Positions 1 to 5,977 of a stretch of 5,977 bases of DNA are shown here, piece by piece. The notes under the pieces were generated by a model that was given only the letters and a program-made list of their open reading frames with translations, was not told where the DNA came from and did no database searches. Position 1 is the stretch's first letter. Each line of letters begins with the position of its first letter. The position numbers and the translations under genes are program-made. The DNA is from an uncultured Acidobacteriota bacterium (lineage in GTDB: Bacteria; Acidobacteriota; Blastocatellia; RBC074): assembly GCA_937967285.1 (NCBI GenBank), contig CALBSU010000365.1, positions 1 through 5,977 on the forward strand, given 5' to 3'.

Positions 1-137
1 TCCTCGACGCGCTCGCCGCGTCCGGCCGGCTCGCTCTCGAGCAGCACTTTCAGGCCGAACGGATCCGACAGCTCACCGACGCGCAATCGCGCCTGGCCGT
101 GCGAATCCATCTCGATTGGAAGATTCTTGAAGACCAT
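1..137 (-). CDS. 5' end of a probable second [NiFe]-hydrogenase large-subunit paralogue (partial, runs off left edge)
   Basis: An ATG at 137-135 opens a frame that stays open to the window edge, showing 45 codons. The visible N-terminus, [18 protein letters not shown], matches the start of the upstream large-subunit homologue, [19 protein letters not shown] count 12 identities in the first 19 residues, followed by a shared Pro-Phe a few residues later. The gene starts only seven bases after the upstream stop, so it is the third gene of the operon and probably translationally coupled. An AGGAG (156-162 region) lies about 20 bases upstream, which is too far for an ideal ribosome site. What is seen is only homology of the leader segment, which precedes the conserved hydrogenase domain. 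That the rest is a large subunit, and whether it carries the CxxC nickel ligands, is inference. It could instead be a shorter protein sharing only this leader. Confidence 0.7.
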   Translation of the reverse strand, partial: MVFKNLPIEMDSHGQARLRVGELSDPFGLKVLLESEPAGRGERVE

Positions 138-144
138 GATTGTC

Positions 145-1935
145 TTACGGATCGAAACTCCTGATCGTCCGCAGCAGATCGATGCCGGTGAAATCCGCCG
201 GTTCGCTGAACTCCTCGAAGAGCGGCGTACTGATCAGCGCCGCCTCGATCGATCCCGGCGACTCCGAATCGTCCCTCGGCGATCCCATCCACATCAGCGG
301 AGTGATCACCTGATAATTCGCAACGCGACGATTTCTGACGACAAGATGATGCGAGATCGGTCCGGAACAGCTTTCCCAGAGGCCGGCTCCGACCGACCGT
401 TCGGGGAGGTTGAACCGCTTCGACATCTCCGTCTCGCCCCGCCGCAGGCAATCGAACGCTTCGAGCAGACTGGCGAAGGCCGCCAGGCCTGTGTATGAGA
501 GCTGATAGGCCCTCGCCCGCATCCTTTCAAATGTGTTCGGCCTGTCCGGGATCTTCCAGACCTGCCTGATGGCCGGCCGCTGCCCCTTCGGGATCTCGAA
601 TTCGAGTGCCCGGTTGAGCCGTCCGATGAACTGAAAGCTCGCCTCGTCGCTGACCGCATTGCTCCAGAGCCGGGCGATCGGCCCCGTCTCCATCGACTCG
701 CGATCCCAGCGCGGCGCCGTCGCCCAGGTGTACCCATCCCGCCAGTCGGAGCGCCCCGGATGCGGGATCGTCTCCTTGTTCCAGGGATGGTACGGCGAGA
801 GCGGGCCGCTCAACGGATCCGAGAGAAATCGCTGGTGGTTCCAGTGAGAAAAGTACGAATGATCGACGAACTCCTCGATTCCGATGTTGATATCGCTCAG
901 CCTGTCCGTTCGGATATCCCCTTCAATGATCGCCGCCGGTCGCGAAAGCCTCCGGTCACCCCAGACATTGCAGTTATGATATGTCGCGTCATAACTCTCG
1001 GGATCGTCCCAGATGCCGAGACTGAGCAGGTTGCCCGGAAGCTCGCCCGATTGCCGGTATCCCGGCTCGACCTCGTAGAGAAATTCGATCAGATCGTCCC
1101 AGACCGCCGCCGCCTTCTTCGAATAATCGAGCAGGCCGTTGACCCTTCCGAGCACCTGATTGAAGGTATCGCGGTCGGCCTCGATGCAGACTCCCCCGGG
1201 AACAACCGCCGAAGGGTGCGGATACTTGCCGAGAAGCAGCGTGACGACCTCTGCCGCCACGCGGGTCTGCTGCAGCGCCTCGATGTAGAGGTGGCCGTAG
1301 AGCTGATTGAGACCGCGCATCAGCTCGCCGATCGTCTCGAGCCCGTGAACGTTGCGCCCTTTCGCCGGAGCGCCTTCGGCGCGCTGCCAGATCCGGGGAG
1401 AGGTCCGACTGACGACCTGCTCGGAATAGTCCGGCCCGGCCAGCAGAAAGAGGTGTCGGATGCACTCACAGAGCATCTCGCCGCAGGCTCCGAGGTTCCG
1501 GGTGATGATCGCCATCGGCGGCGGAGTCACGCCGCCGGCCATCTCGAGCGCCATCGACGAGGCTATCGCATGCGCCACGCTCATCCGCCCGCTGATCCGG
1601 CTCGAAAGCGGGATCGAATCGGACGGTTCGTGTTCATTCAGTATCAGTTCGTAGCCGCCGTAGAGCGTCGCTTCGAGCCTCGCGTCGATGACGCGCCGGT
1701 GTTCGAGGTCGATCTGTGCGGTCGCGGCGATCGATCCGGTCGCACGCGTGACCGGATCGGAGCTGAACTCCATCAGGCTCGAACGTCCGGCTACGGTCTC
1801 GATCGCCCTCTCGCGCCGGTGCTCGCGCTGGAGCCTTGAATCGTCGCGAAAGTCGAACGGCGAGTCGACATCCTCGTCACGCAGAAATGCCCGCCCGTAC
1901 GAATCGAACTGAATTGGCAAACGTCTGAAGACCAC
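145..1935 (-). CDS. [NiFe]-hydrogenase large-subunit homologue lacking all nickel-ligand cysteines
   Basis: This 596-residue protein is a homologue of the group 1 [NiFe]-hydrogenase catalytic subunit. Seen, in order: a leader of about 58 residues; [10 protein letters not shown] (59-68) in place of [20 protein letters not shown] (112-122) where active enzymes have SRICGICxxxH; central group 1-like stretches including HPWNKET and APRW...[16 protein letters not shown] (520-525) in place of EAPRG; then [18 protein letters not shown] and LRTIRSFDP at the C-terminus. The four nickel-binding cysteines are therefore absent: two are Ser115 and Met118, and two are removed because the gene stops right after FDP. 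The conserved active-site Arg is Ser524. Without the CxxC and the cleavable tail, neither NiFe cofactor insertion nor endopeptidase maturation is expected. The rest is full length with no frameshift, arguing against a random pseudogene. I chose the GTG at 1935, because it gives the same MVF start as the paralogue downstream; a TTG at 1941, overlapping the preceding stop, is the alternative. A non-hydrogenase structural or electron-transfer role is inferred, by analogy with NuoD of complex I. Confidence 0.93.
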   Translation of the reverse strand: MVFRRLPIQFDSYGRAFLRDEDVDSPFDFRDDSRLQREHRRERAIETVAGRSSLMEFSSDPVTRATGSIAATAQIDLEHRRVIDARLEATLYGGYELILNEHEPSDSIPLSSRISGRMSVAHAIASSMALEMAGGVTPPPMAIITRNLGACGEMLCECIRHLFLLAGPDYSEQVVSRTSPRIWQRAEGAPAKGRNVHGLETIGELMRGLNQLYGHLYIEALQQTRVAAEVVTLLLGKYPHPSAVVPGGVCIEADRDTFNQVLGRVNGLLDYSKKAAAVWDDLIEFLYEVEPGYRQSGELPGNLLSLGIWDDPESYDATYHNCNVWGDRRLSRPAAIIEGDIRTDRLSDINIGIEEFVDHSYFSHWNHQRFLSDPLSGPLSPYHPWNKETIPHPGRSDWRDGYTWATAPRWDRESMETGPIARLWSNAVSDEASFQFIGRLNRALEFEIPKGQRPAIRQVWKIPDRPNTFERMRARAYQLSYTGLAAFASLLEAFDCLRRGETEMSKRFNLPERSVGAGLWESCSGPISHHLVVRNRRVANYQVITPLMWMGSPRDDSESPGSIEAALISTPLFEEFSEPADFTGIDLLRTIRSFDP

Positions 1936-1937
1936 AG

Positions 1938-2786
1938 TCAATATGCCGGATCAGGCCTCGAGAGAGGCAGAAGTTGTTCCGCGAAATCCCGCTCGGTGCA
2001 TCCGATGCAGGCCCCTCCGATCTTCGCGCAGCCGCCGAATCCGCGCATCCACCCGGTCAGAGGAACCGGGCAACTGACCGTCGGCCGGTGAGCCAGATCG
2101 AACCCGGCCGCCGGCGGATATTCCACGCGCGGCGGAAGCGGATAGGTCTGGTGACCGTAAAGCCATTTCGGTCGGCGCATCTCGTCGAGCTCGATCGGAA
2201 CCAGCCTCGAAAGATGCAGAAAGACATAGATCAGCGTCTCGACGAATCCCTCGCCCGGCGGAGCGCACCCCGGCACGTTGATGACCGGCAGTCCGCCTCG
2301 GCTGGTGAAGTCCCTGCCCAGATAGTCCTCGAGCCCGCGGGCGCCGATCGGATTGCCGGCCGATGCCGGTATCCCGCCCCAGGTGGCGCAGCTTCCGATG
2401 GCGATCACCGCTTCAGCTCCGGGAGCCAGCTTGTCGACCCATCTGGCTGTCGTGATCGGCACTCCGTCTTCGGTCGTCCCGATTCTCGAAAAGCTCCCCT
2501 GCCCCGCCAGCGCCTCGTCCGGGATCGCCCCTTCCAGAACCAGCACATACGGCGAAAGTTCGCCCTGCGCCGCCATCTCCATCTGGTTGCGAAACGTGTC
2601 TCCCGACTCGAGCGACAGCTCCGGATGCACCAGTACCACCCTCGGCGCGTCATGGACATTGCCGAGCAGCAGATCCTCGATCCCCGGTTCAGATGCCTCG
2701 AGCATGGCCAGTGTGCATCCATTGCAACCGGCGCCGGTCAGCCAGACCAGGTAGATGCTCTCGAGCGAGGGCACTTCGCTCTCCAT
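1938..2786 (-). CDS. [NiFe]-hydrogenase-type small subunit, cytosolic, without distal cluster ligands
   Basis: This 282-residue iron-sulfur protein is the electron-transfer partner of a [NiFe]-hydrogenase-type large subunit. Proximal-cluster ligands are all present: GAGCNGC (Cys21, Cys24), GSCATWGG (Cys133) and PGCAPPGE (Cys174). Medial-cluster ligands are Cys239 (SCPVP), Cys253 (GGC), Cys260 and Cys263 (GACIGCT); four cysteines suggest a [4Fe-4S] rather than the [3Fe-4S] of standard membrane-bound enzymes. The distal site is broken: His212 remains in [12 protein letters not shown], but the following Cys is Tyr215, the next is Asp230 (AGFDLAH), and the last falls in a small deletion. There is no twin-arginine signal and no C-terminal membrane helix, so the protein is cytosolic; both are usual in uptake hydrogenases of groups 1a-1e. 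The ATG at 2786 is preferred over the in-frame TTG at 2789 because an AGGAG sits six bases upstream. It is the first gene of the operon, two bases from the GTG of the large-subunit homologue. Confidence 0.95.
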   Translation of the reverse strand: MESEVPSLESIYLVWLTGAGCNGCTLAMLEASEPGIEDLLLGNVHDAPRVVLVHPELSLESGDTFRNQMEMAAQGELSPYVLVLEGAIPDEALAGQGSFSRIGTTEDGVPITTARWVDKLAPGAEAVIAIGSCATWGGIPASAGNPIGARGLEDYLGRDFTSRGGLPVINVPGCAPPGEGFVETLIYVFLHLSRLVPIELDEMRRPKWLYGHQTYPLPPRVEYPPAAGFDLAHRPTVSCPVPLTGWMRGFGGCAKIGGACIGCTERDFAEQLLPLSRPDPAY

Positions 2787-2790
2787 CAAT

Positions 2791-2798
2791 TTCTCCTC
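2791..2798 (-). promoter_or_regulatory. Strong ribosome binding site of the small-subunit gene
   Basis: On the minus strand this reads GAGGAGAA, with AGGAG at 2797-2793 and a six-base gap to the ATG at 2786. It decides the start codon: the upstream in-frame TTG at 2789 would be only three bases from this site. Confidence 0.8.
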
Positions 2799-2803
2799 AG
2801 AAC

Positions 2804-2817
2804 TTGAACCAGATCAA
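2804..2817. promoter_or_regulatory. FNR/CRP-family-like palindrome at the hydrogenase-like promoter
   Basis: The sequence TTGAACCAGATCAA matches nine of the ten defined positions of the FNR consensus TTGAT-N4-ATCAA. It abuts the TATAAT at 2817-2822, sharing one base, and would cover the predicted transcription start of the minus-strand operon. From that position a bound regulator would be expected to repress. FNR-type oxygen or redox control would suit a hydrogenase-derived operon, but a single match near an AT-rich promoter could be chance, and no regulator is encoded in the window. Confidence 0.35.
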
Positions 2818-2845
2818 TTATACCGAGCCCGGACTTGCTCCGGAC
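2817..2845 (-). promoter_or_regulatory. Candidate promoter for the hydrogenase-like operon
   Basis: A perfect TATAAT lies at 2822-2817 on the minus strand, about 30 bases before the start codon. The -35 slot at the ideal 17-base spacing (2840-2845) reads GTCCGG, a poor match to TTGACA. That GTCCGG is one copy of a direct repeat (2829-2834 and 2840-2845, 11-base period), so activator dependence is possible. A second perfect TATAAT at 2925-2920 with a weak TTGCAT (2949-2944) at 18 bases is an alternative upstream start that would give a leader of over 100 bases. Confidence 0.45.
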
Positions 2846-2888
2846 GTCTTCTTCCCGCTCAATACCCTTCACTGCGAACTACTACCCG

Positions 2889-2928
2889 CAGCCGGCTGGA
2901 GTCACTCAAAGGTTTATGGATTATAAAC
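2889..2928. repeat. Cluster of three short palindromes between divergent genes
   Basis: Three perfect inverted repeats lie almost end to end: CAGCCGGCTG, GAGT-C-ACTC, and GTTTAT with a five-base centre before ATAAAC. The third overlaps the TATAAT on the minus strand at 2920-2925, so it could be an operator there. None is followed by a T run on either strand in a way that suggests a terminator. Short palindromes are common by chance; only their adjacency in the shared promoter region makes them worth recording. Confidence 0.4.
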
Positions 2929-2978
2929 GTATGTATTTGAAGCATGCAATGCGGCGCTGCCGGGACGCGGAATGTCAT

Positions 2979-3007
2979 TTGACTAGCGGAGCGATTTAAT
3001 GTTTCAT
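2979..3007 (+). promoter_or_regulatory. Weak candidate promoter for the reductase gene
   Basis: TTGACT (2979-2984) is five of six to the -35 consensus. At 17 bases it is followed by TTTCAT (3002-3007), four of six to the -10 consensus. It would give an untranslated leader of about 115 bases before the GTG at 3128. No better sigma-70-type pair was found closer to the gene, though the organism's promoter consensus is unknown. Confidence 0.25.
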
Positions 3008-3127
3008 GCTCGGTCATAGTAATGAATCGCGGTGTCATCCGGTACAGGACCAGAGCGTAAATGCGTATCTCCGCCTGCATGTAAAGAACTATATTCTTTA
3101 TTCACAAAGGCATAGAATAAAAAGCAC

Positions 3128-5476
3128 GTGAGCGAAGTCGATCGTCAACAACAGGACGGGTCACAGACCTCGCCGCCTGACGGGACGGAAAACGTCCGGT
3201 TCTGGCGCGTCGAGGGAAGTCTGCTCAATCTGAGCGCCGTCCGCCCGGTAGGTTATTTCACCTGGAACGCGCAGAGTTTCTCTGAACGATGGAAGAGGCG
3301 GGGGGCGCTTGCGCTCTCAGCCCTGATCAGACCTCTGCTCTACGCGATCGACAGGATATTCGCCACCCGGGTTCTGCATACGCTGCTCCGGGGGATAAGC
3401 AAGGACAGGCTTGATCTGCTCGGCGAAGAGTATTTTCAGTATGTGATGAGGCCCAGGTTGAAGCCGAAGGGCGTGGCGCTGCTCAGGGAAGCGGTCGCGC
3501 GGGGCGAGAATATCGTGCTCGTCAGCCAGGGACTCGAACACGTCATGCGCCCGCTGGCGCGCTATCTCGGCGTCGAGCAACTGATCGCCAACCGGCTCGA
3601 GTTCCGGGACGGTCTGGCCACCGGCAGGCTGCTCGATCCGGTCATCAGGCCGAGACAGATTCTGGCGCGGATAGTTGGACGGAATCCCGACGGTCACATC
3701 GAGTTCGACAATCTGGTCAGGAGGCTCGGGCTGACTCAGTCGCCGTGGATGATCCGCCAGGCGATTGTCCCGACCGCCAGGATAACCCATCATCCGCGGA
3801 CGCCCGTCGTGCTGTTCGAGAAGCGGATCAGCCGCGAACCGATCTCGATGCATCAATCGCTGGCCGGAAAGAATATTCTGCTCATCGGCTTCACCGGATT
3901 CATCGGCAAGGTCTGGCTGGCGAAGGTGCTCCAGGACCTCCCCGAGATCGGCAAGGTATACCTGCTCATCCGCCGGCAGAGATCGACCAGCGCGCAGAAA
4001 CGGTTCGAGAAGATCATCAACACATCCCCTGTTTTCGACACGCTCCATCTCAAATACGGCGACGAGTTCGTCGCTTTTCTCGGTGAAAAGGTGGAAGTCA
4101 TCGAAGGCGACGTCAGCCGCCCGCATCTTGGGATCGACGAAGCGGTCCGCCAGCGGCTCTACGGATCGCTCGACGTGGTGATCAACAGCAGCGGCCTGAC
4201 GGATTTCAATCCCGACCTGAGGCAGGCGCTGGCGATCAATGTCGACGGGACGCTCCATCTGATCGACTTCCTCAGGGATTGCGATCGGGCCGGCCTGCTG
4301 CACCTGTCGACCTGTTACGTCGTCGGCTACCGCGACGGGCGGATCGGCGAAACCGCCGCGATCAACTACACTCCGTCGGGGAAGGTCGAATTCGACGCGG
4401 CCGTCGAGTACGCTCATCTCAGGTCGCTGGCCGATCAGATCGAAGCCCGTTCCGAATCCGATGAGATGACCTCGCAGTTCCGCGAGTCGGTCCTGGCCAA
4501 GAACCGCAAGTCGAGCAAGGAGCTGAGCGAGAGCGAGATCGACGCGCAGATCCGCAAGCAGCGCCAGCGATGGGTTCGCAACGAACTGACCGAGGCCGGC
4601 ATGCGTCGCGCGCAGGAGTTCGGCTGGCCGAACACCTACACCTTCACCAAGAGCCTCGCCGAATCGCTGCTGCTGCCGGCGGCGGCCGAAATTCCGGTCG
4701 CGATAGTCCGGCCGTCGATCGTCGAGACCTCGACGCATGACCCCTTCGAAGGATGGAACGAAGGCGTCAACACCAGCGCGCCGCTCTCGTACCTGCTCGG
4801 CACCTTCTTCCGCCAGCTTCCGTCGAACGGCAAAAAATGCCTCGATATCATTCCGGTCGATCTGGTCTGCCGCGGGATGATTCTGATCTGCGCCGCACTG
4901 GTCGAGCGCCGGCAGGAGACGATCTACCAGCTTGCGACATCAGCGATCAATCCATGCGACATGCGGAGGTCGATCGAGCTGACGGGCCTCGCGCACCGCA
5001 AGTACTACCGCGCACAGGATGCGTTCAATCTGCGGCTGCTCTCGGCCTTCGATTCGATACCGGTCTCCAAGGAGAGGTATCAGCGGCTCTCGGCGCCGCG
5101 TCAGAAACAGGTCGTCCAGTCGCTTCTGCGGATCATGTCGCCGCTGCCGATGATGCGCTCCCCGCTCGTCAGGCGCGAACGCGATCTCGACAAGGTGGAG
5201 AAGCTCGTCGAACTCTACGAGCCGTTCATCCTCCACAACGAATACGTCTTCGAGGCGAAGAACGTCGAGATCCTCTCCGAACTGCTGCCTGAAGCGGAAC
5301 GTCCGGATTTCGGATACGATGCAGGCTACATCGACTGGTGGAACTACTGGATCAACATCCACATCCCCGCACTGAGAAAGTGGTCATATCCGCTCATTGA
5401 AGGCCGTCCGGTAGAAAACACGACCCGGCGAGACCTGCAGCTCCCCGCCCGGGAACAGACCGTCGCCACCCACTGA
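3128..5476 (+). CDS. Fatty acyl-CoA/ACP reductase with degenerate N-terminal HAD-like domain
   Basis: This 782-residue fusion protein probably reduces fatty acyl thioesters to aldehyde or alcohol using NAD(P)H. Residues about 22-235 resemble the HAD-IB phosphatase fold: RVEGSLL (27-33) sits where DxDGTLL is expected, [19 protein letters not shown] (130-148) corresponds to motif II with Ser133, followed by DGLATGRL (161-168). The catalytic Asp pair of motif I is Arg and Glu, and no acidic motif IV is evident, so phosphatase activity is unlikely. Residues about 246-600 are the extended short-chain dehydrogenase domain of fatty acyl reductases, with the nucleotide-binding GFTGFIGK (254-261), [15 protein letters not shown], and the catalytic Tyr504 and Lys508 in YTFTK. 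A charged, probably helical insert (about 425-500) precedes the active-site helix. IVRPSIVE and DIIPVDLV are family-typical; the remainder is the reductase C-terminal domain. GTG at 3128 is used; an in-frame stop lies at 3113 and the ribosome site is weak. Products could be wax esters, fatty alcohols or ether-lipid precursors; the window does not say which. Confidence 0.88.
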   Translation: MSEVDRQQQDGSQTSPPDGTENVRFWRVEGSLLNLSAVRPVGYFTWNAQSFSERWKRRGALALSALIRPLLYAIDRIFATRVLHTLLRGISKDRLDLLGEEYFQYVMRPRLKPKGVALLREAVARGENIVLVSQGLEHVMRPLARYLGVEQLIANRLEFRDGLATGRLLDPVIRPRQILARIVGRNPDGHIEFDNLVRRLGLTQSPWMIRQAIVPTARITHHPRTPVVLFEKRISREPISMHQSLAGKNILLIGFTGFIGKVWLAKVLQDLPEIGKVYLLIRRQRSTSAQKRFEKIINTSPVFDTLHLKYGDEFVAFLGEKVEVIEGDVSRPHLGIDEAVRQRLYGSLDVVINSSGLTDFNPDLRQALAINVDGTLHLIDFLRDCDRAGLLHLSTCYVVGYRDGRIGETAAINYTPSGKVEFDAAVEYAHLRSLADQIEARSESDEMTSQFRESVLAKNRKSSKELSESEIDAQIRKQRQRWVRNELTEAGMRRAQEFGWPNTYTFTKSLAESLLLPAAAEIPVAIVRPSIVETSTHDPFEGWNEGVNTSAPLSYLLGTFFRQLPSNGKKCLDIIPVDLVCRGMILICAALVERRQETIYQLATSAINPCDMRRSIELTGLAHRKYYRAQDAFNLRLLSAFDSIPVSKERYQRLSAPRQKQVVQSLLRIMSPLPMMRSPLVRRERDLDKVEKLVELYEPFILHNEYVFEAKNVEILSELLPEAERPDFGYDAGYIDWWNYWINIHIPALRKWSYPLIEGRPVENTTRRDLQLPAREQTVATH

Positions 5477-5514
5477 CAGTGTCTCGCTTCGGACACGGAA
5501 AGGACTTTCGGAGT

Positions 5515-5977
5515 ATGAAGACGGAAATCAAATGGGGACTGATCTTCACCGTAGTGCAGATGTTGTGGTGGTGCCTGGAGTTCGCGGTGGGATTGAACGA
5601 CAGGTACATTTCGATGCATCCGCTGCTGACGAACCTCTTCGTCATCCCTGCGGTCTATATGATGTACCTGGCGATCCGTGAGAAGAAGCGGTCTCTTGAC
5701 GGCCGGATCAGCTTCGGACAGGCCTTCACGTGCGGCGTCGGCGTCAGTGTGATCGTGGCGGTGCTGGCTCCGCTGACGCAGTACATCTATCACCGCCTGA
5801 TTTCTCCGCATTACTTTCAGAACGCAATCAATTACGCGGTCTCCGCCTCGAAACTGACCGAAGCGGAGGCCAACAGGTATTACAGCCTGCCGAGCTACAT
5901 GGTGCAGGCGTCGCTTGGAGCGATCGTGACGGGTGTGATCACCTCGCTGATAATCGCGGCGGTCGTCCGGTCAAAGA
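5515..5977 (+). CDS. DUF4199-family membrane protein (3' end cut off by window)
   Basis: The 154 visible residues show four hydrophobic segments at about 7-27, 36-54, 70-92 and 128-151. The MKTEIKWG start, FGQAF-x-CGVGVS entering helix 3, and Tyr-Ile-Tyr followed by ISPHYF are features I associate with DUF4199, a family of small inner-membrane proteins of unknown function. Members are usually around 160-180 residues, so only a few residues are probably missing. It starts 38 bases after the reductase stop with no terminator between, and AAAGGA (5499-5504) sits ten bases before the ATG, so the two genes are probably co-transcribed. No catalytic motif is visible. A link to lipid or membrane composition is suggested only by the neighbour. 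Confidence 0.8.
   Translation, partial: MKTEIKWGLIFTVVQMLWWCLEFAVGLNDRYISMHPLLTNLFVIPAVYMMYLAIREKKRSLDGRISFGQAFTCGVGVSVIVAVLAPLTQYIYHRLISPHYFQNAINYAVSASKLTEAEANRYYSLPSYMVQASLGAIVTGVITSLIIAAVVRSK

Larger units (their letters stand above)
2787..3127. other. Divergent intergenic region
   Basis: These 341 bases separate the start of the minus-strand hydrogenase-like operon from the plus-strand reductase gene and must hold both promoters. I see no convincing gene or RNA. Besides the listed promoter candidates it contains three short palindromic elements in a row: CAGCCGGCTG (2889-2898), GAGTCACTC (2899-2907) and GTTTAT-N5-ATAAAC (2912-2928). Near the reductase, TATTCT (3092-3097) and AGAATA (3114-3119) form a spaced inverted repeat. 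The last 50 bases are clearly more AT-rich than the flanking genes. Confidence 0.7.

Noticed and set aside
59..137. Treating the left-edge gene as the displaced C-terminus (CxxC part) of the large subunit after a frameshift
   Set aside because: It starts with its own ATG and resembles the N-terminus, not the C-terminus, of the large subunit, and no cysteine is encoded just after the stop in any frame.
760..1839. A 359-codon plus-strand frame opposite the large-subunit homologue
   Set aside because: Shadow of the hydrogenase-like gene; Arg-rich, low-complexity composition and no motif.
1974..2807. A 277-codon plus-strand frame opposite the small subunit
   Set aside because: Antisense to a gene with clear cluster motifs and with shadow-like Arg- and Gln-rich composition.
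2859..3080. A 73-codon minus-strand frame in the intergenic region
   Set aside because: No ribosome site was seen, there is no recognisable motif, and it would cover the shared promoter region; probably a chance opening.
3090..3118. TATATT and TAGAAT as -10 elements close to the reductase start
   Set aside because: Neither has a -35 match at 16-18 bases, and the second would leave almost no leader; the region is simply AT-rich.
3317..4738. A 473-codon open frame on the minus strand opposite the reductase
   Set aside because: It lies antisense within a well-supported reductase gene, is rich in Arg, Asp and Gln as expected from the complement of GC-rich codons, and shows no recognisable domain.
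5479..5496. Inverted repeat GTGTC-N8-GACAC after the reductase stop, as a possible terminator
   Set aside because: The stem is only five pairs and no T run follows; the next gene starts within 20 bases and is probably co-transcribed.

Overview
The window comes from a GC-rich bacterium whose lineage I cannot fix from 6 kb. The 3'-terminal gene matches the DUF4199 membrane-protein family, best known from Bacteroidota and relatives. With the HAD-fused fatty acyl reductase next to it, this hints at a Bacteroidota-like or neighbouring environmental phylum, but that is inference only. No RNA genes, insertion sequences, CRISPR arrays or phage features are visible.

Layout. Positions 1-2786 hold a tightly packed minus-strand operon, transcribed right to left. 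It has a [NiFe]-hydrogenase-type small subunit (2786-1938), a large-subunit homologue (1935-145), and, seven bases further on, the start of another gene (137 to the left edge). The first 19 residues of that third gene closely match the N-terminus of the large-subunit homologue, so it is probably a second, tandem large-subunit paralogue. Positions 2787-3127 are a divergent intergenic region with promoter-like elements and several palindromes. Positions 3128-5476 (plus) encode a 782-residue fatty acyl-CoA/ACP reductase with an N-terminal HAD-like domain. Position 5515 to the right edge (plus) encodes a nearly complete four-helix DUF4199 membrane protein.

The main point is the hydrogenase-like operon. 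The large-subunit homologue keeps the fold-defining sequence of group 1 enzymes but has lost all four cysteines that bind nickel. The N-terminal CxxC is SxxM. The C-terminal CxxC is absent because the gene stops at the Asp-Pro that would precede it. The active-site Arg of the usual APRG motif is Ser. The partner small subunit keeps the proximal and medial cluster ligands but has lost three of the four distal-cluster ligands, and it has no Tat signal or membrane anchor. The readings are intact, with no frameshift. The best interpretation is a cytosolic hydrogenase-derived complex with one non-metallated large subunit and possibly a second, active one encoded next to it. The missing sequence left of position 1 is decisive.

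The right-hand pair concerns lipid metabolism: a reductase making fatty aldehyde or alcohol, followed at short distance by a small membrane protein of unknown function. Its N-terminal HAD-like domain has also lost its catalytic aspartates, so both halves of the window show enzyme domains kept without their usual catalytic residues.
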